Below, in pieces: positions 7,233 through 16,662 of a stretch of DNA of 64,000 bases. The notes under the pieces were generated by a model. That model was not told the DNA's origin. It made no database searches and saw only the letters and a list, made by a program, of their open reading frames with translations. The first letter of the stretch is position 1, and each line of letters begins with the position of its first letter. Both the position numbers and the translations under genes were made by a program. Source of the stretch: Streptomyces syringium (GTDB lineage: Bacteria; Actinomycetota; Actinomycetes; Streptomycetales; Streptomycetaceae); NCBI RefSeq assembly GCF_017876625.1, contig NZ_JAGIOH010000001.1, forward strand, positions 1,488,001 through 1,552,000, in the 5' to 3' direction.

Positions 7233-8477
7233 TCAGCCGGCCATCGCGTCCCGCTCCGCGGGGATGGCATCCCTCTCCTGGGACCTCTCCTGGGACCTCT
7301 CCTGGGAGCCTTCCCGGAGCCTCTCGTCGAGCCGCTCCTCGGACCTCTCCTCGGGCAGCGCGGCGAGGGCTTCGGCCGGCATCGCGGCCGCCGCGCGGGG
7401 GCGGTTCAGCCGGGTGCCGGGCGGGGCCTCGGCCGGGCGCGGGGACGCCCTCCGGTGCGCGGGGTCACGGACCTCGCCGACCAGCATCTCCAGCACGTCC
7501 TCCAGTGCGACCACGCCCAGCACCCGCCCGGAGGCGTCGGTGACGGCCGCCAGGTGCGAAGCCGCCCTGCGCATCACGGTCAGCGCGTCGTCCAGGGGCA
7601 ACTCCGCCCGCAGGGTCTCGACCCGCCGCCAGACGTGCTGGGGCACGGCCCGGTCCCGGTCCTCCAGGTCCAGGACGTCCTTCACATGCAGATAGCCCAT
7701 GAAGGCGCCGCCGGGCGCGCGGACCGGGAAGCGGGAGTAGCCCGTCCGTACGGTCAGCTCCTCGATCTGCCGGGGGGTGACCGTCGGGGCGACGGTCACC
7801 AGGGTGGCCGGGTCCAAAAGGACGTCGGTGACCGGGCGGCTGCCCAGCCCCAGGGCGTCCTCCAGGCGCTCCTGCTCGGCCGGTTCGAGGAGTCCGGCCT
7901 GGCGGGAGTCCTCGACCAGATGGGTGAGCTGCTCACTGGTGAAGACCGCCTCCACCTCGTCCTTGGGCTCGACGCGGAAGAGCCGGAGCACCCCGTGCGC
8001 GCACGCGCCGAGGAGGGCGGTGACCGGCCGGCAGAGCCGGGCGAAGGTCACGAGCCCCGGGCCCAGCCACAGGGCCGCCCGGTCGGGGGCCGACATGGCC
8101 AGGTTCTTCGGCACCATCTCACCGATGACCAGGTGCAGGAAGACCACCAGGGCCAGGGCGATGACGTAGCCCAGCGGGTGGATCAGCCCCTCGGGCAGCC
8201 CCACGGTGTGGAAGAGGGGCTCCAGCAGCTTCGCGACGGTCGGTTCGGCGACCGCGCCGAGCGTCAGCGAGCAGACGGTGATGCCGAACTGGGCCGCGGC
8301 CATCATCTGCGGCAGGTTCTCGAGCCCGGTCAGGACCGTACGGGCCCGGGCGGAGCCCTCGGCGGCCCGGGGCTCGATCTGGCTGCGGCGCACGGAGACG
8401 AGCGCGAACTCCGCACCGACGAAGAAGCCGTTGGCCAGCACCAGCAGCAGGGCGAAGAGGAGTTGCAGCACGCTCAT
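7233..8477 (-). CDS. CNNM/CorC-family membrane protein with CBS domains (second of pair)
   Basis: A 414-residue inner-membrane protein. The N-terminal DUF21/CNNM region has several hydrophobic segments, starting with LLFALLLVLANGFFVGAEF, and the family signature IGEMVPKN. Two CBS domains follow (about residues 200-330), ending VVALEDVLEMLVGEV. The C-terminal tail is low-complexity, with repeated ERSQ units encoded by a tandem DNA repeat at 7271-7307. Unlike its partner it lacks the CorC_HlyC domain. Related proteins affect Mg2+ or Co2+ transport. Its ATG overlaps the upstream paralogue stop (ATGA), so the two probably act together, perhaps as a heterodimer. Confidence 0.9.
   Translation of the reverse strand: MSVLQLLFALLLVLANGFFVGAEFALVSVRRSQIEPRAAEGSARARTVLTGLENLPQMMAAAQFGITVCSLTLGAVAEPTVAKLLEPLFHTVGLPEGLIHPLGYVIALALVVFLHLVIGEMVPKNLAMSAPDRAALWLGPGLVTFARLCRPVTALLGACAHGVLRLFRVEPKDEVEAVFTSEQLTHLVEDSRQAGLLEPAEQERLEDALGLGSRPVTDVLLDPATLVTVAPTVTPRQIEELTVRTGYSRFPVRAPGGAFMGYLHVKDVLDLEDRDRAVPQHVWRRVETLRAELPLDDALTVMRRAASHLAAVTDASGRVLGVVALEDVLEMLVGEVRDPAHRRASPRPAEAPPGTRLNRPRAAAAMPAEALAALPEERSEERLDERLREGSQERSQERSQERDAIPAERDAMAG
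7271..7307. repeat. Short tandem repeat in the CNNM gene tail
   Basis: Three near-identical 12-base units (CTCTCCTGGGAC type) encode the Arg/Ser/Gln/Glu repeats of the C-terminal tail. Confidence 0.75.
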
Positions 8478-9820
8478 CGCGATCCCCCCAGCGGTGCGGG
8501 CACCGCGGCGGTGCGCAGGAGACGTACCCGCTCGGCGCGGTGGTGTCCGACCTGGCGCACCGAGAGCCGCCAGCCGGGCAGCTCGGCGGTGTCACCGGGG
8601 GCGGGGATGCGGCCGAGCAGGTCGGCGACGAGTCCGGCGACGGTCTCGTACGGGCCGTCCGGCGCCTCCAGGCCGATGCGGCGCAGGGTGTCGACCCGGC
8701 AGCCGCCGTCGGCGTCCCACGCGGACCGGCCCTCCTCGCAGGGGACGGGGGCCAGTTCCGGAAGGTGGGCGTCCGCGTGGTCGTGCTCGTCACGGACCTC
8801 GCCGACCAGCTCCTCGACGATGTCCTCCAGGGTCACCACCCCGGCCGTGCCGCCGTATTCGTCGACGACGACGGCTATCGGCTGTTCGCTGCGCAGCTGC
8901 TCCAGCAGCGGCTGCACGGGCAGCGTCCCGGGGACCAGCATGGGGGCCACCGCGATCCGCCCGACCGGGGTGCGCAGCCGTTCGTGACCGGGCACCGCGA
9001 GGGCGTCCTTGAGGTGGACCATGCCGACGACCTCGTCCAGCCGCTCGCGGTAGACCGGGAAGCGGGAGAGGCCGGTGGCGCGGGTGAGGTTGAGGACGTC
9101 CTCGGCGGTCGCCGAGGACTGGAGGGCGCTGACCTTCACCCGGGGCGTCATGACGTGCTGGGCGGTCAGGTCTCCGAGGGAGAGGGTCCGCACGAAGAGG
9201 TCGGCGGTGTCCTGCTCCAGGGCGCCGGCCCGGGCCGAGTGTCGGGCGAGCGAGACGAGTTCGCCGGGGGTGCGGGCGGAGGCCAGCTCCTCGGCGGGCT
9301 CCACGCCCAGGGCGCGCACGAGCCGGTTGGCGACGGTGTTGAGGAGGGTGATCACGGGCCGGAAGAAGTGGGCGAAGGCGCTCTGCGGGCCGACGACGAA
9401 GCGTGCGACCTGCAGTGGTCTGGAGACCGCCCAGTTCTTGGGCACCAGCTCGCCGATGATCATCTGCACGGCGGAGGCCACCAGCATGCCGATCACGACG
9501 GCGACGCCCGGGGCGGCGCCGTGCGGCAGGCCCGCCGCGCCGAGCGGCCCGGTGAGCAGATGGCCGAGGGCGGGCTCCGCGAGCATGCCGACCACCAAGG
9601 AGGTGATGGTGATGCCCAGTTGGGTGCCCGAGAGCTGGAAGGACAGCTCCCGCAGGGCCGCGACCACGGAACGGGCCCGGCGGTCACCTTCGGCCGCGGC
9701 CCGTTCGGCCGCCGGCTTGTCGACGGTCACCAGACCGAACTCGGCGGCGACGAAGAAGCCGTTCGCGAGGATGAGGAGCAGTGCCGCCGCGAGCAGCAGC
9801 AGTGACACGATGATACTCAT
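8474..9820 (-). CDS. CNNM/CorC-family membrane protein with CBS and CorC_HlyC domains (first of pair)
   Basis: A 448-residue protein with the DUF21/CNNM membrane region (LLLAAALLLILANGFFVAAEF at the start, IGELVPKNWA further on), a CBS pair (GLSRFPVYRERLDEVVGMVHLKD; YGGTAGVVTLEDIVEELVGEV) and a C-terminal CorC_HlyC domain rich in PDG/GYETVAG-type motifs. Family members are cation-transport or efflux proteins, with the CBS pair sensing nucleotides. Its stop overlaps the next gene's start by 4 bases. The ATG at 9820 starts the two-gene operon. Confidence 0.92.
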   Translation of the reverse strand: MSIIVSLLLLAAALLLILANGFFVAAEFGLVTVDKPAAERAAAEGDRRARSVVAALRELSFQLSGTQLGITITSLVVGMLAEPALGHLLTGPLGAAGLPHGAAPGVAVVIGMLVASAVQMIIGELVPKNWAVSRPLQVARFVVGPQSAFAHFFRPVITLLNTVANRLVRALGVEPAEELASARTPGELVSLARHSARAGALEQDTADLFVRTLSLGDLTAQHVMTPRVKVSALQSSATAEDVLNLTRATGLSRFPVYRERLDEVVGMVHLKDALAVPGHERLRTPVGRIAVAPMLVPGTLPVQPLLEQLRSEQPIAVVVDEYGGTAGVVTLEDIVEELVGEVRDEHDHADAHLPELAPVPCEEGRSAWDADGGCRVDTLRRIGLEAPDGPYETVAGLVADLLGRIPAPGDTAELPGWRLSVRQVGHHRAERVRLLRTAAVPAPLGGSR

Positions 9821-10017
9821 GACGCCGCCTCGCGGTGGGGGGCGGCGCAGGTACTACAGGACGATCCGTCCATTGCCGGAGGGATTCACTCCTTGGTTCG
9901 CAGGTGCTCCCGCGCGTGCCGCGCGGGGAACGCGGCCGCTTCGGTGCGGGGCGGGGCAGGTCGTGCCCGTGGCACCAGAGTAATCAAGGAGTCCCCGACG
10001 GGGGCGGGCAACCACCC

Positions 10018-10482
10018 TCAGGTCGCGGAGGTACCGGTTCCGAATGTCTCGGCGAGCGAGCGGAGGGCGCGGGCGTCGGCGATCGCCCGGTCCTTGGAGA
10101 CACCGGGCTGGATGCCCATGGCCGGCAGGCTGGTGCCGTCGGCGAGGTCGAGGTGGACCCAGGCGTCACCGGCGCGCAGATTGACCCGGACGATCTCCGC
10201 CCAGGCCAGCCGGCGCTTCGTCGTCAGGTTCACGACCGTCACCCCGTCGCGCGTGGCGACCACCTTGGGGCGGCTGAGCAGCGCGAGCACGCCGAAGACC
10301 AGCAGTCCGGTGCCGATGAAGGAGGCCCGGTCCCCCGGGTTCAGGGCCGGCAGCGCCAGCGACATCACCGTCAGCACGGCGAGCAGGGCGGCGCCGATGC
10401 TGAGCAGCACGATCCGGGTGCGGGTCGGGCGGAAGACGACCGGCAGGTCCGGCAGGCCGGTCGGGGGTACGGGGGAAGGCAC
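10018..10482 (-). CDS. Small membrane protein with bacterial PH-like domain
   Basis: A ~154-residue protein with two adjacent hydrophobic segments (IVLLSIGAALLAVLTVMSL and FIGTGLLVFGVLALL), then a beta-rich region (VTVVNLTTKRRLAWAEIVRVNL, WVHLDLADGTSLPA) typical of bacterial PH domains. It is the last gene of the rib-his run, 62 bases after hisG. No function is established, and a link to histidine synthesis is not evident from the sequence. GTG 10482 is my choice because conserved-looking sequence begins there; GTG 10521 is possible but has no ribosome site. Confidence 0.8.
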   Translation of the reverse strand: MPSPVPPTGLPDLPVVFRPTRTRIVLLSIGAALLAVLTVMSLALPALNPGDRASFIGTGLLVFGVLALLSRPKVVATRDGVTVVNLTTKRRLAWAEIVRVNLRAGDAWVHLDLADGTSLPAMGIQPGVSKDRAIADARALRSLAETFGTGTSAT

Positions 10483-10544
10483 GGCGTACGTTCTTTCGCG
10501 GTCGGGCCGGGCCGGCTCCACTCGGCGCCGGCCCGTGCGCGGAA

Positions 10545-11393
10545 TCAGAGGCGGCAGGCGTGGATGCCCGTGGTGAGGATGGCGCGGGCACCCAGCTCGT
10601 ACAGCTCGTCCATGATGCGCTGGGCATCGGTGGCCGGGACCATCGAGCGGACGGCGACCCAGCCCTCGTGGTGCAGCGGGGAGACGGTCGGCGACTCCAG
10701 GCCGGGGGTGAGGGCGACGGCACGCTCCACGTGCTCGACCCGGATGTCGTAGTCCATCATCACGTAGCGGCGGGCGACGAGGACGCCCTGCATACGGCGG
10801 AGGAACTGCTGCACCTTGGGGTCATCGGCGGGGGCACCGGCGCGCCGGATCACGACGGCCTCGGACTCCAGGATCGGCTCGCCGATGATTTCCAGCCCGG
10901 CGTTGCGCAGGGTGGTGCCGGTCTCGACGACATCCGCGATGATCTCGGCGACGCCGAGCTGGATGGCCGTCTCGACCGCGCCGTCGAGGTGCACGACGGA
11001 GGCGGCCACGCCGTGGTCGGCGAGGTGCTTGGTGACCAGGCCGGAGAAGGAGGTGGCGACGGTCATCCCGCCGAACTCGCTGACGTCCGTGGCCGTGCCC
11101 GGGCGGGTGGCGTAGCGGAACGTCGACCCGGCGAAGCCGAGCTGCATGATCTCCTCGGCCTGCGAACCGGAGTCCAGCAGCAGATCGCGGCCGGTGATGC
11201 CGATGTCGAGCTTGCCGGAGCCGACGTAGACGGCGATGTCACGGGGGCGCAGGAAGAAGAACTCGACGTCGTTGGCCGCGTCGACCAGCACCAGTTCCCT
11301 GCGGTCCTTGCGCTGGCGGTAGCCGGCCTCATGGAGCATCGCCGACGCAGGCTCGGAGAGAGAACCCTTGTTGGGAACGGCGATGCGCAGCAT
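10545..11393 (-). CDS. hisG: ATP phosphoribosyltransferase
   Basis: Catalyses the first step of histidine synthesis, joining ATP and PRPP to phosphoribosyl-ATP. At 282 residues it is the long (HisG_L) form, with its own C-terminal regulatory domain that binds histidine, and so needs no HisZ. Visible family segments are LRIAVPNKGSL at the N-terminus, the PRPP-loop region ADVVETGTTLR, and the C-terminal VRSMVPATDAQRIMDEL. It lies 103 bases after hisE, with the other his genes elsewhere. Confidence 0.96.
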   Translation of the reverse strand: MLRIAVPNKGSLSEPASAMLHEAGYRQRKDRRELVLVDAANDVEFFFLRPRDIAVYVGSGKLDIGITGRDLLLDSGSQAEEIMQLGFAGSTFRYATRPGTATDVSEFGGMTVATSFSGLVTKHLADHGVAASVVHLDGAVETAIQLGVAEIIADVVETGTTLRNAGLEIIGEPILESEAVVIRRAGAPADDPKVQQFLRRMQGVLVARRYVMMDYDIRVEHVERAVALTPGLESPTVSPLHHEGWVAVRSMVPATDAQRIMDELYELGARAILTTGIHACRL

Positions 11394-11496
11394 GAGGTCG
11401 GTTTCCTTTGTGCGTGGGGAATGCGGGACTTGCGGGGAACTGCTGGGGCGTACAGGGGGTGCGGGCGACCGCGGGGCTCGTCGAACGGGCGGGCGT

Positions 11497-11769
11497 CTAC
11501 AGATGGGCGTAGACGTCGTCGAGCGAGATGCCCCGGGCGACCATCATCACCTGAACGTGGTACAGGAGCTGGGAGATCTCCTCGGCCGTGGCGTCGGCGC
11601 CCTCGTACTCGGCGGCCATCCACACCTCGGCGGCCTCCTCGACAACCTTCTTGCCGATGGCATGGACGCCCTTGTCGACCAGTTCGGCGGTGCGGGAGGT
11701 GGCGGGGTCGCCGGAGGCGGCCTTCTGCTGGAGCTCGGTGAACAGCTCCTCGAACGTCTTCTTGGACAT
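11497..11769 (-). CDS. hisE: Phosphoribosyl-ATP pyrophosphatase
   Basis: Catalyses the second histidine step, hydrolysing phosphoribosyl-ATP to phosphoribosyl-AMP. The 90-residue all-alpha MazG-like fold is typical of stand-alone HisE. The acidic cluster [15 protein letters not shown] would bind Mg2+, and the C-terminus [18 protein letters not shown] is characteristic. It sits between ribH (33 bases upstream) and hisG, so histidine and riboflavin genes are likely co-transcribed. Confidence 0.96.
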   Translation of the reverse strand: MSKKTFEELFTELQQKAASGDPATSRTAELVDKGVHAIGKKVVEEAAEVWMAAEYEGADATAEEISQLLYHVQVMMVARGISLDDVYAHL

Positions 11770-11802
11770 GGTGCTCCTACCCTACGGGGTCCGCTCCCGC
11801 TG

Positions 11803-12288
11803 TCAGTGCCAGGGCTCGGAGACCGAACGGAGGATCACCGCCGTGGCGACGGCCGCGGTGACCGCCTCGTGGCCCTTGTCCTCGTTCGAGCCCTCGATGC
11901 CCGCCCGGTCCAGGGCCTGCTCCTCGGTGTCGCAGGTCAGGACGCCGAAGCCGACGGGGACGCCGGTGTCGACGGAGACCTGGGCGAGGCCCTGGGTCAC
12001 GCCCTGGCACACGTACTCGAAGTGCGGGGTGCCGCCCCGGATGACGACGCCGAGGGCGACGACCGCGTCGTAGCCGCGGCCGGCGAGGGCCTTGGCGACG
12101 ACCGGCAGCTCCCAGCTGCCGGGGACGCGCAGCAGGGTCGGCTCGTCGATGCCGAGGTCGTGCAGGGCGCGCAGGGCGCCGTCGACGAGACCGTCCATCA
12201 CCTTCTCGTGCCACTGCGCGGCGATCACGGCGACCCGCAGGTCCTGGCAGTTCTTCACACTCAGCTCGGGGGCGCCCTTGCCGCTCAC
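11803..12288 (-). CDS. ribH: 6,7-dimethyl-8-ribityllumazine synthase
   Basis: The penultimate riboflavin enzyme, condensing the ribityl-uracil with dihydroxybutanone phosphate. It is 161 residues long. [30 protein letters not shown] and [16 protein letters not shown] are the conserved lumazine-synthase segments; the His of HFEYV lies in the active site. GTG 12288 has AGGA eight bases upstream and begins SGKGAPEL; the frame is open further upstream but without a ribosome site. It follows ribBA by 90 bases. Confidence 0.97.
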   Translation of the reverse strand: MSGKGAPELSVKNCQDLRVAVIAAQWHEKVMDGLVDGALRALHDLGIDEPTLLRVPGSWELPVVAKALAGRGYDAVVALGVVIRGGTPHFEYVCQGVTQGLAQVSVDTGVPVGFGVLTCDTEEQALDRAGIEGSNEDKGHEAVTAAVATAVILRSVSEPWH

Positions 12289-12378
12289 GTCTGTCCTCGG
12301 TTTCCTGCTCGTGCCATGGGGCTGTTGTCGGCTGTGGGGGTTTTCAGGTCTCTTGCGTAACGGGAGACGCACGGCGGA

Positions 12379-13659
12379 TCACTGATTGCCGCAGGGGGAC
12401 ACCTCGTCGGTGTCCAGCCAGGGCAGGTCGTGGCCCATGCGGTCCCGCTTGGTGCGCAGATAGCGCAGGTTGTGCTCACCCGCCTGGACGGGCATCGGCT
12501 CCCGGCCGGTGACCTTCAGGCCGTGCCGGACCAGGGCCGCGGTCTTGTCGGGGTTGTTGGTCATCAGCCGCAGCGAACGCACCCCGAGATCGGTGAGGAT
12601 CCGCGCGCCGGCGGCGTAGTCACGGGCGTCGGCCGGGAGACCGAGTTCGAGGTTGGCGTCGAGGGTGTCACGGCCGCCTTCCTGGAGCTCGTAGGCGCGC
12701 AGCTTGGACATCAGCCCGATACCGCGTCCCTCGTGGCCGCGGAGGTAGAGGACGACGCCGCGTCCCTCGGCGGTGATCCGCTGCAGCGAGGCCTGGAGCT
12801 GGGGACCGCAGTCGCAGCGCAGCGAGCCGAAGACGTCGCCGGTCAGGCACTCGGAGTGGACCCGGACCAGGACGTCCTCGCCGTCGCCGATGTCGCCGGA
12901 GACCAGGGCGATGTGCTCGACGCCGTCGACGGTGGAGCGGTAGCCGAAGGCGCGGAAGTCACCGAAGGCGGTGGGCAGCCGGGTCTCGGCCTCGCGCCGG
13001 ACGGTGGGCTCGGCGGACCGGCGGTAGGCGATCAGGTCCTCGATGGAGATGATCGACAGGCCGTGCTTGCGGGCGAAGGGGATCAGCTCGGGCAGCCGCA
13101 GCATGGCGCCGTCCTCGCCCGCGATCTCCACGATGGCGGCGGCGGGGCGCAGCCCGGCGAGGCGGGCGAGGTCGACGCCGGCCTCGGTGTGGCCGTTGCG
13201 GACGAGGACCCCGCCGGGCTTGGCGCGCAGCGGGAAGACATGGCCGGGGCGGACGAAGTCGCCGGGGGTGGTGGTGGGGTCGGCGAGCAGGCGGATGGTG
13301 GTGGCGCGGTCGGCGGCGGAGATGCCGGTGCTGACGCCGTGGTCCCGGGTGGCGTCGACGGAGACGGTGAAGGCCGTGCGCATCGACTCGGTGTTGTCCC
13401 GGACCATCTGCGGCAGGTCGAGCCGGTCGATGTCGGGCTGCTCCAGGGGGACACAGATCAGGCCGCGGCACTCGGACATCATGAAGGCGATGGTCTCGGT
13501 GGTGACCTTCTCGGCGGCGACGACGAGATCGCCCTCGTTCTCCCGGTTCTCGTCGTCGACGACGACGACGGGGCGGCCGGCCGCGATGTCGGCGATGGCG
13601 CGCTCGACGGGATCGAGGGTGAGGTCCTCGGCCGTGAACCAGCTCTCCAGGACGGTCAT
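12379..13659 (-). CDS. ribBA: Bifunctional DHBP synthase / GTP cyclohydrolase II
   Basis: A 426-residue fusion supplying both riboflavin precursors. The N-terminal half is 3,4-dihydroxy-2-butanone 4-phosphate synthase ([11 protein letters not shown] metal/substrate motif, residues ~35-45). The C-terminal half is GTP cyclohydrolase II, with the zinc cysteines in [15 protein letters not shown] and the [10 protein letters not shown] loop. ATG 13659 overlaps the ribM stop (ATGA) and has AGGAG upstream, so the start is secure. Confidence 0.97.
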   Translation of the reverse strand: MTVLESWFTAEDLTLDPVERAIADIAAGRPVVVVDDENRENEGDLVVAAEKVTTETIAFMMSECRGLICVPLEQPDIDRLDLPQMVRDNTESMRTAFTVSVDATRDHGVSTGISAADRATTIRLLADPTTTPGDFVRPGHVFPLRAKPGGVLVRNGHTEAGVDLARLAGLRPAAAIVEIAGEDGAMLRLPELIPFARKHGLSIISIEDLIAYRRSAEPTVRREAETRLPTAFGDFRAFGYRSTVDGVEHIALVSGDIGDGEDVLVRVHSECLTGDVFGSLRCDCGPQLQASLQRITAEGRGVVLYLRGHEGRGIGLMSKLRAYELQEGGRDTLDANLELGLPADARDYAAGARILTDLGVRSLRLMTNNPDKTAALVRHGLKVTGREPMPVQAGEHNLRYLRTKRDRMGHDLPWLDTDEVSPCGNQ

Positions 13660-14309
13660 GCTGCCACTCCTTCCAGTGCGGGCTTGACGCTCGTGCGCGA
13701 GCGCAGCCACCAATCGCGCATGCCCCACAGGACGAGGGCGAGATAGACGACGTAGACGAGACCGGAGAAGGCGAGGCCGCTGTCGAAGGCGAGCGGGACG
13801 CCGACGAGGTCGACGAGCAGCCACGCGAACCAGAACTCCACGAGCCCGCGGGCCTGGGCGACCATCGCGGCGAGGGTGCCGACGAAGATGTACGCGTCCG
13901 GCCAGGGGTTCCAGGACAGTTCGGGCACGGCGGTGAAGAGGCCGCCGACGGCCAGGGTGCCGACGGCGGTGCCGGCGAGCAGCAGGGCGCGCTCGCGCCA
14001 GGTGGCGAAGCGGATCGCGATGGATCCGTCCTGGGCGCGCTGCCGGCCGCGGTGCCACTGCCGCCAGCCCCACAGGGCGACGCCGATGACGAGGAGCTGC
14101 TTGCCCACGCCGCCGCTGAGCTGCGCGGAGGCGTAGGCGGCGACGAGGATGAGGCCGGAGAGGAACTGGGCGGGCCAGGTCCATATGGAACGCCGCCAGC
14201 CGAGGGCGAGCGCGACGAGCCCGATGGTGTTGCCGATCATGTCGGACCAGATGACGCGCTGGCCGAAGACCTCGAAGGCCTGGCCGTTCAGCCAGTCGAC
14301 GGCGCTCAT
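13656..14309 (-). CDS. ribM: PnuC-family transporter, probable riboflavin importer RibM
   Basis: A 217-residue inner-membrane protein with about seven hydrophobic segments. The PnuC fold is recognisable from the WxxWP and WWxW-type aromatic motifs ([28 protein letters not shown]). PnuC itself carries nicotinamide riboside. In Streptomyces davawensis and corynebacteria the PnuC-like protein encoded inside the rib operon is RibM, a riboflavin facilitator. The position between ribE and ribBA, overlapping both by 4 bases and under the FMN riboswitch, favours RibM here. Confidence 0.88.
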   Translation of the reverse strand: MSAVDWLNGQAFEVFGQRVIWSDMIGNTIGLVALALGWRRSIWTWPAQFLSGLILVAAYASAQLSGGVGKQLLVIGVALWGWRQWHRGRQRAQDGSIAIRFATWRERALLLAGTAVGTLAVGGLFTAVPELSWNPWPDAYIFVGTLAAMVAQARGLVEFWFAWLLVDLVGVPLAFDSGLAFSGLVYVVYLALVLWGMRDWWLRSRTSVKPALEGVAA

Positions 14310-14923
14310 GCGACCGGCTCCCCGGGGGTGCGGTCGGCGGTGCCGAGAAGGCGCTCGACGTACTTGGCGAGGACGTCCACTTCGAGGTTGACCGGCTCCC
14401 CGACGCCCTTGGCGCCGAGGGTGGTCAGCTCGAGGGTGGTGGGGATGAGGCTGACGGTGAAGAAGTCGGCGCCGGCCTGAACGACGGTCAGACTGATGCC
14501 GTCGACGGTGATGGAGCCCTTGTCCACGACGTAGCGGCTGAGCTCGGCGGGCAGGGCGATCTTCACGATCTCCCAGTGCTCGCCGGGCTGCCGCTCGATG
14601 ATGGTGCCGGTGCCGTCGACGTGGCCCTGGACGAGGTGACCGCCGAGGCGGCCGCCGAGCGCCATGGGGCGTTCGAGGTTGACGCGGGAGCCGGCGCCGA
14701 GGGCGCCGAGGCTGGAGCGCTTCAGGGTCTCCGCCATGACGTCGGCCGTGAACGCGCCGTCGGCGGTGTCCACGACGGTGAGGCAGACGCCGTTGACGGC
14801 GATCGAGTCACCGTGCTTGGCGCCCTCGGTGACGAGGGGTCCGCGCAGCGTGAACCGGGAGGAGTCGCCGAGGTTCTCGACGGCGACGACCTCACCCAGT
14901 TCTTCGACGATTCCGGTGAACAC
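14306..14923 (-). CDS. ribE: Riboflavin synthase, alpha chain
   Basis: Catalyses the last step, dismutating two lumazines to riboflavin. It is 205 residues with the internal two-fold repeat of lumazine-binding domains: each half carries a variant of [13 protein letters not shown] (first) and [12 protein letters not shown] (second), and the first half starts [12 protein letters not shown] 14923 is the natural start, one base past the ribD stop, with AAGGGAA upstream. Some authors call this gene ribC. Confidence 0.97.
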   Translation of the reverse strand: MFTGIVEELGEVVAVENLGDSSRFTLRGPLVTEGAKHGDSIAVNGVCLTVVDTADGAFTADVMAETLKRSSLGALGAGSRVNLERPMALGGRLGGHLVQGHVDGTGTIIERQPGEHWEIVKIALPAELSRYVVDKGSITVDGISLTVVQAGADFFTVSLIPTTLELTTLGAKGVGEPVNLEVDVLAKYVERLLGTADRTPGEPVA

Positions 14924-14924
14924 G

Positions 14925-16064
14925 TCAGTTCCCTTCGGGGGTGGTGGCGGGGACGGAGACAAGAGGGGGGACGAGCGGGACGGCGAGCGGGGTGGCGGTG
15001 ATCCGCAGATCGGGGCCGAGCCGGGCGACGTCGGTGACGTCGAGGCGCAACGCCCGTGCGATCGTGCCGATTCCGGCGTCGCCGAGGACGGCCGGTCCGG
15101 CGCCGAGGAGGGCGGGGGCGAGATAGCCGACGACCCGGTCGACGACCCCGGCCGCGAGGAACGCCCCGGCGAGGGTCGCGCCGCCCTCCAGCAGGACCGA
15201 GCGCACCTCGCGGGCGTACAGCTCGGCGAGCAGGGCGGGGATGTCGAGGCCGTTCCCGTCCCGCGGCAGGCGTACGGTCAGGGCGCCCGGCAGGTGGCGG
15301 GTGTCGGCGTCCTCGGCGACGGCCACGAGCGTGGGTGCCGCCGCGTCGAGGACCCGGGCCGTGGGCCGGATCGTGGCGTGGGTGTCCACGACGACGCGCA
15401 GCGGCTGGCTCGCGCCGTCGATACCGCGCACCGCCAGGTGCGGGTCGTCGGCGCGCAGGGTGCCGGAGCCGACCACGACGGCGTCGGCCTCGGCGCGCAG
15501 CCGGTGGACGTCGGCGCGGGACTCGGCGGAGGTGATCCAGCGGCTGCTGCCGTCGGCGGCGGCGCTGCGGCCGTCGAGGGTGGCGGCGTACTTCCACTGC
15601 ACGAACGGGCGGTGGCGCAGGACCGCGGTGAGCCAGGCGGTGTTGCCGGCCGCGGCCTCGTCGGCGAGGAGACCGCCCGCGGTGTCGACCCCGGCGGCCT
15701 CGAGGGTTGCGGCCCCGCCGGTGGCGGTGGGGTTCGGGTCGGCGACGGCGTAGACGACGCGCCGGATGCCCGCGTCGATGAGCGCCTGGGCGCAGGGCCC
15801 CGTGCGGCCGGTGTGGTTGCAGGGTTCGAGGGTGACGACGGCGGTGGCACCGGTGACGTCGTGACCGGCTTCCGCTGCGTCGCGCAGGGCCTCGACCTCG
15901 GCGTGCGGACCGCCGGCGCGGCGGTGCCAGCCCTCGCCGAGCGTGCGGCCCGCGGCGTCGAGGACGACGCAGCCGACGACGGGGTTGGGGCTGGTGGAGC
16001 CAAGGCCGCGGGCGGCGAGCGCGATGGCGCGTCGCATCGCTTCGGCTTCGGTCACGGTGCCCAC
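14925..16064 (-). CDS. ribD: Bifunctional pyrimidine deaminase/reductase
   Basis: A 379-residue enzyme for the second and third riboflavin steps. The N-terminal deaminase has its zinc site in GPHAEVEAL and LEPCNHTGRTGPC. The C-terminal reductase (from about residue 150) uses NADPH and shows the SGTLRADDPHL and LLEGGATLAGAF segments. GTG 16064 has GGAGG six bases upstream and is 160 bases downstream of the riboswitch. It is the first gene of the operon. Confidence 0.96.
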   Translation of the reverse strand: MGTVTEAEAMRRAIALAARGLGSTSPNPVVGCVVLDAAGRTLGEGWHRRAGGPHAEVEALRDAAEAGHDVTGATAVVTLEPCNHTGRTGPCAQALIDAGIRRVVYAVADPNPTATGGAATLEAAGVDTAGGLLADEAAAGNTAWLTAVLRHRPFVQWKYAATLDGRSAAADGSSRWITSAESRADVHRLRAEADAVVVGSGTLRADDPHLAVRGIDGASQPLRVVVDTHATIRPTARVLDAAAPTLVAVAEDADTRHLPGALTVRLPRDGNGLDIPALLAELYAREVRSVLLEGGATLAGAFLAAGVVDRVVGYLAPALLGAGPAVLGDAGIGTIARALRLDVTDVARLGPDLRITATPLAVPLVPPLVSVPATTPEGN

Positions 16065-16224
16065 CGGGGTCCTCCTGCCTCTTCGGGCACGGACTCCGGG
16101 GCTGTCGTACGGGACGACGAAGAGCGGGTACACCGCAACGGGGAGATACACCGAAGGTCAGGATGGAGCCGTCGTCCACGAGGGGACGGACCACCTTGCG
16201 ACGGTGTGCCGATGCGTGCCCGCC

Positions 16225-16351
16225 GCGCACTGCCTCCCATCCGGACTTTAACCGTCGGTCCAGGAATTTCACCTGGTCAACCGGCCGCTGGCTGCGGACG
16301 GGTCGCGGACTGTAACCGCCGGTTCGGACTTTCACCGACCCCGGAGTGCGC
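16225..16351 (-). promoter_or_regulatory. FMN riboswitch (RFN element) of the rib operon
   Basis: Read on the minus strand, the conserved RFN core is plain: GGGGTCGGTGAAAGTCCGAA, then ACCGGCGGTTACAGTCCGCGA, later GAAATTCCTGGACCGACGG, TTAAAGTCCGGATGGGAG. The closing P1 stem pairs GCGCACT (16351-16345) with AGTGCGC (16231-16225). FMN binding represses expression of downstream riboflavin genes. I could not identify a clear terminator or sequestered ribosome site in the 160 bases before ribD. Confidence 0.95.
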
Positions 16352-16620
16352 TGCGTAAAAAACTTTCGACCTTATGGTACATGGCGTCTGACCTGCGGGT
16401 TTGATCATTCCGCAGCTCCGACGACTCCGAGCGTACGCCGCCGGGCGCCGCGATGTCCACGGGGATTTGACACGGCGCCCCCGAGCTGGACCCCGACTGG
16501 ACGGGAGCTGGACCAGGGCTGGACCGGAGCTGGACGGCCGCCCGACCGGTCCCGGGCGACCACGGCGGCGACCCTCGGCAGGCAGCCCGGATTCCGCTTA
16601 CTGACCCGCCGTTCAGGACT
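16352..16620. other. Shared upstream region of the divergent rib operon and chitinase gene
   Basis: About 270 bases without a gene. The rib promoter must lie just right of the riboswitch. TACCAT at 16375-16380 (minus strand) is a plausible -10 but has no good -35. The sequence 16480-16540 has several repeats of a GGAGCTGGAC-like unit and nothing recognisable. Confidence 0.45.
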
Positions 16621-16662
16621 TGGTTCAGACCTATTGACGCACTGGTCTAGTCCTCTTAACCT
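16621..16662 (+). promoter_or_regulatory. Chitinase promoter with DasR-type operator and direct repeats
   Basis: TTGACG (16634-16639) and TAACCT (16657-16662), 17 apart, form a good promoter. ACTGGTCTAGTCCTCT at 16641-16656, inside the spacer, matches the DasR consensus (ACTGGTCTAGACCACT) at 14 of 16 bases. TGGTTCAGACCT (16621-16632) and TGGTCTAGTCCT (16643-16654) are a pair of the 12-base direct repeats known from Streptomyces chitinase promoters. DasR would repress until glucosamine-6-phosphate builds up. Confidence 0.8.

Noticed and set aside
12289..12372. Longer N-terminus for lumazine synthase
   Set aside because: Arg/Pro-rich residues before GTG 12288 lack family similarity, and the ribosome site supports 12288.
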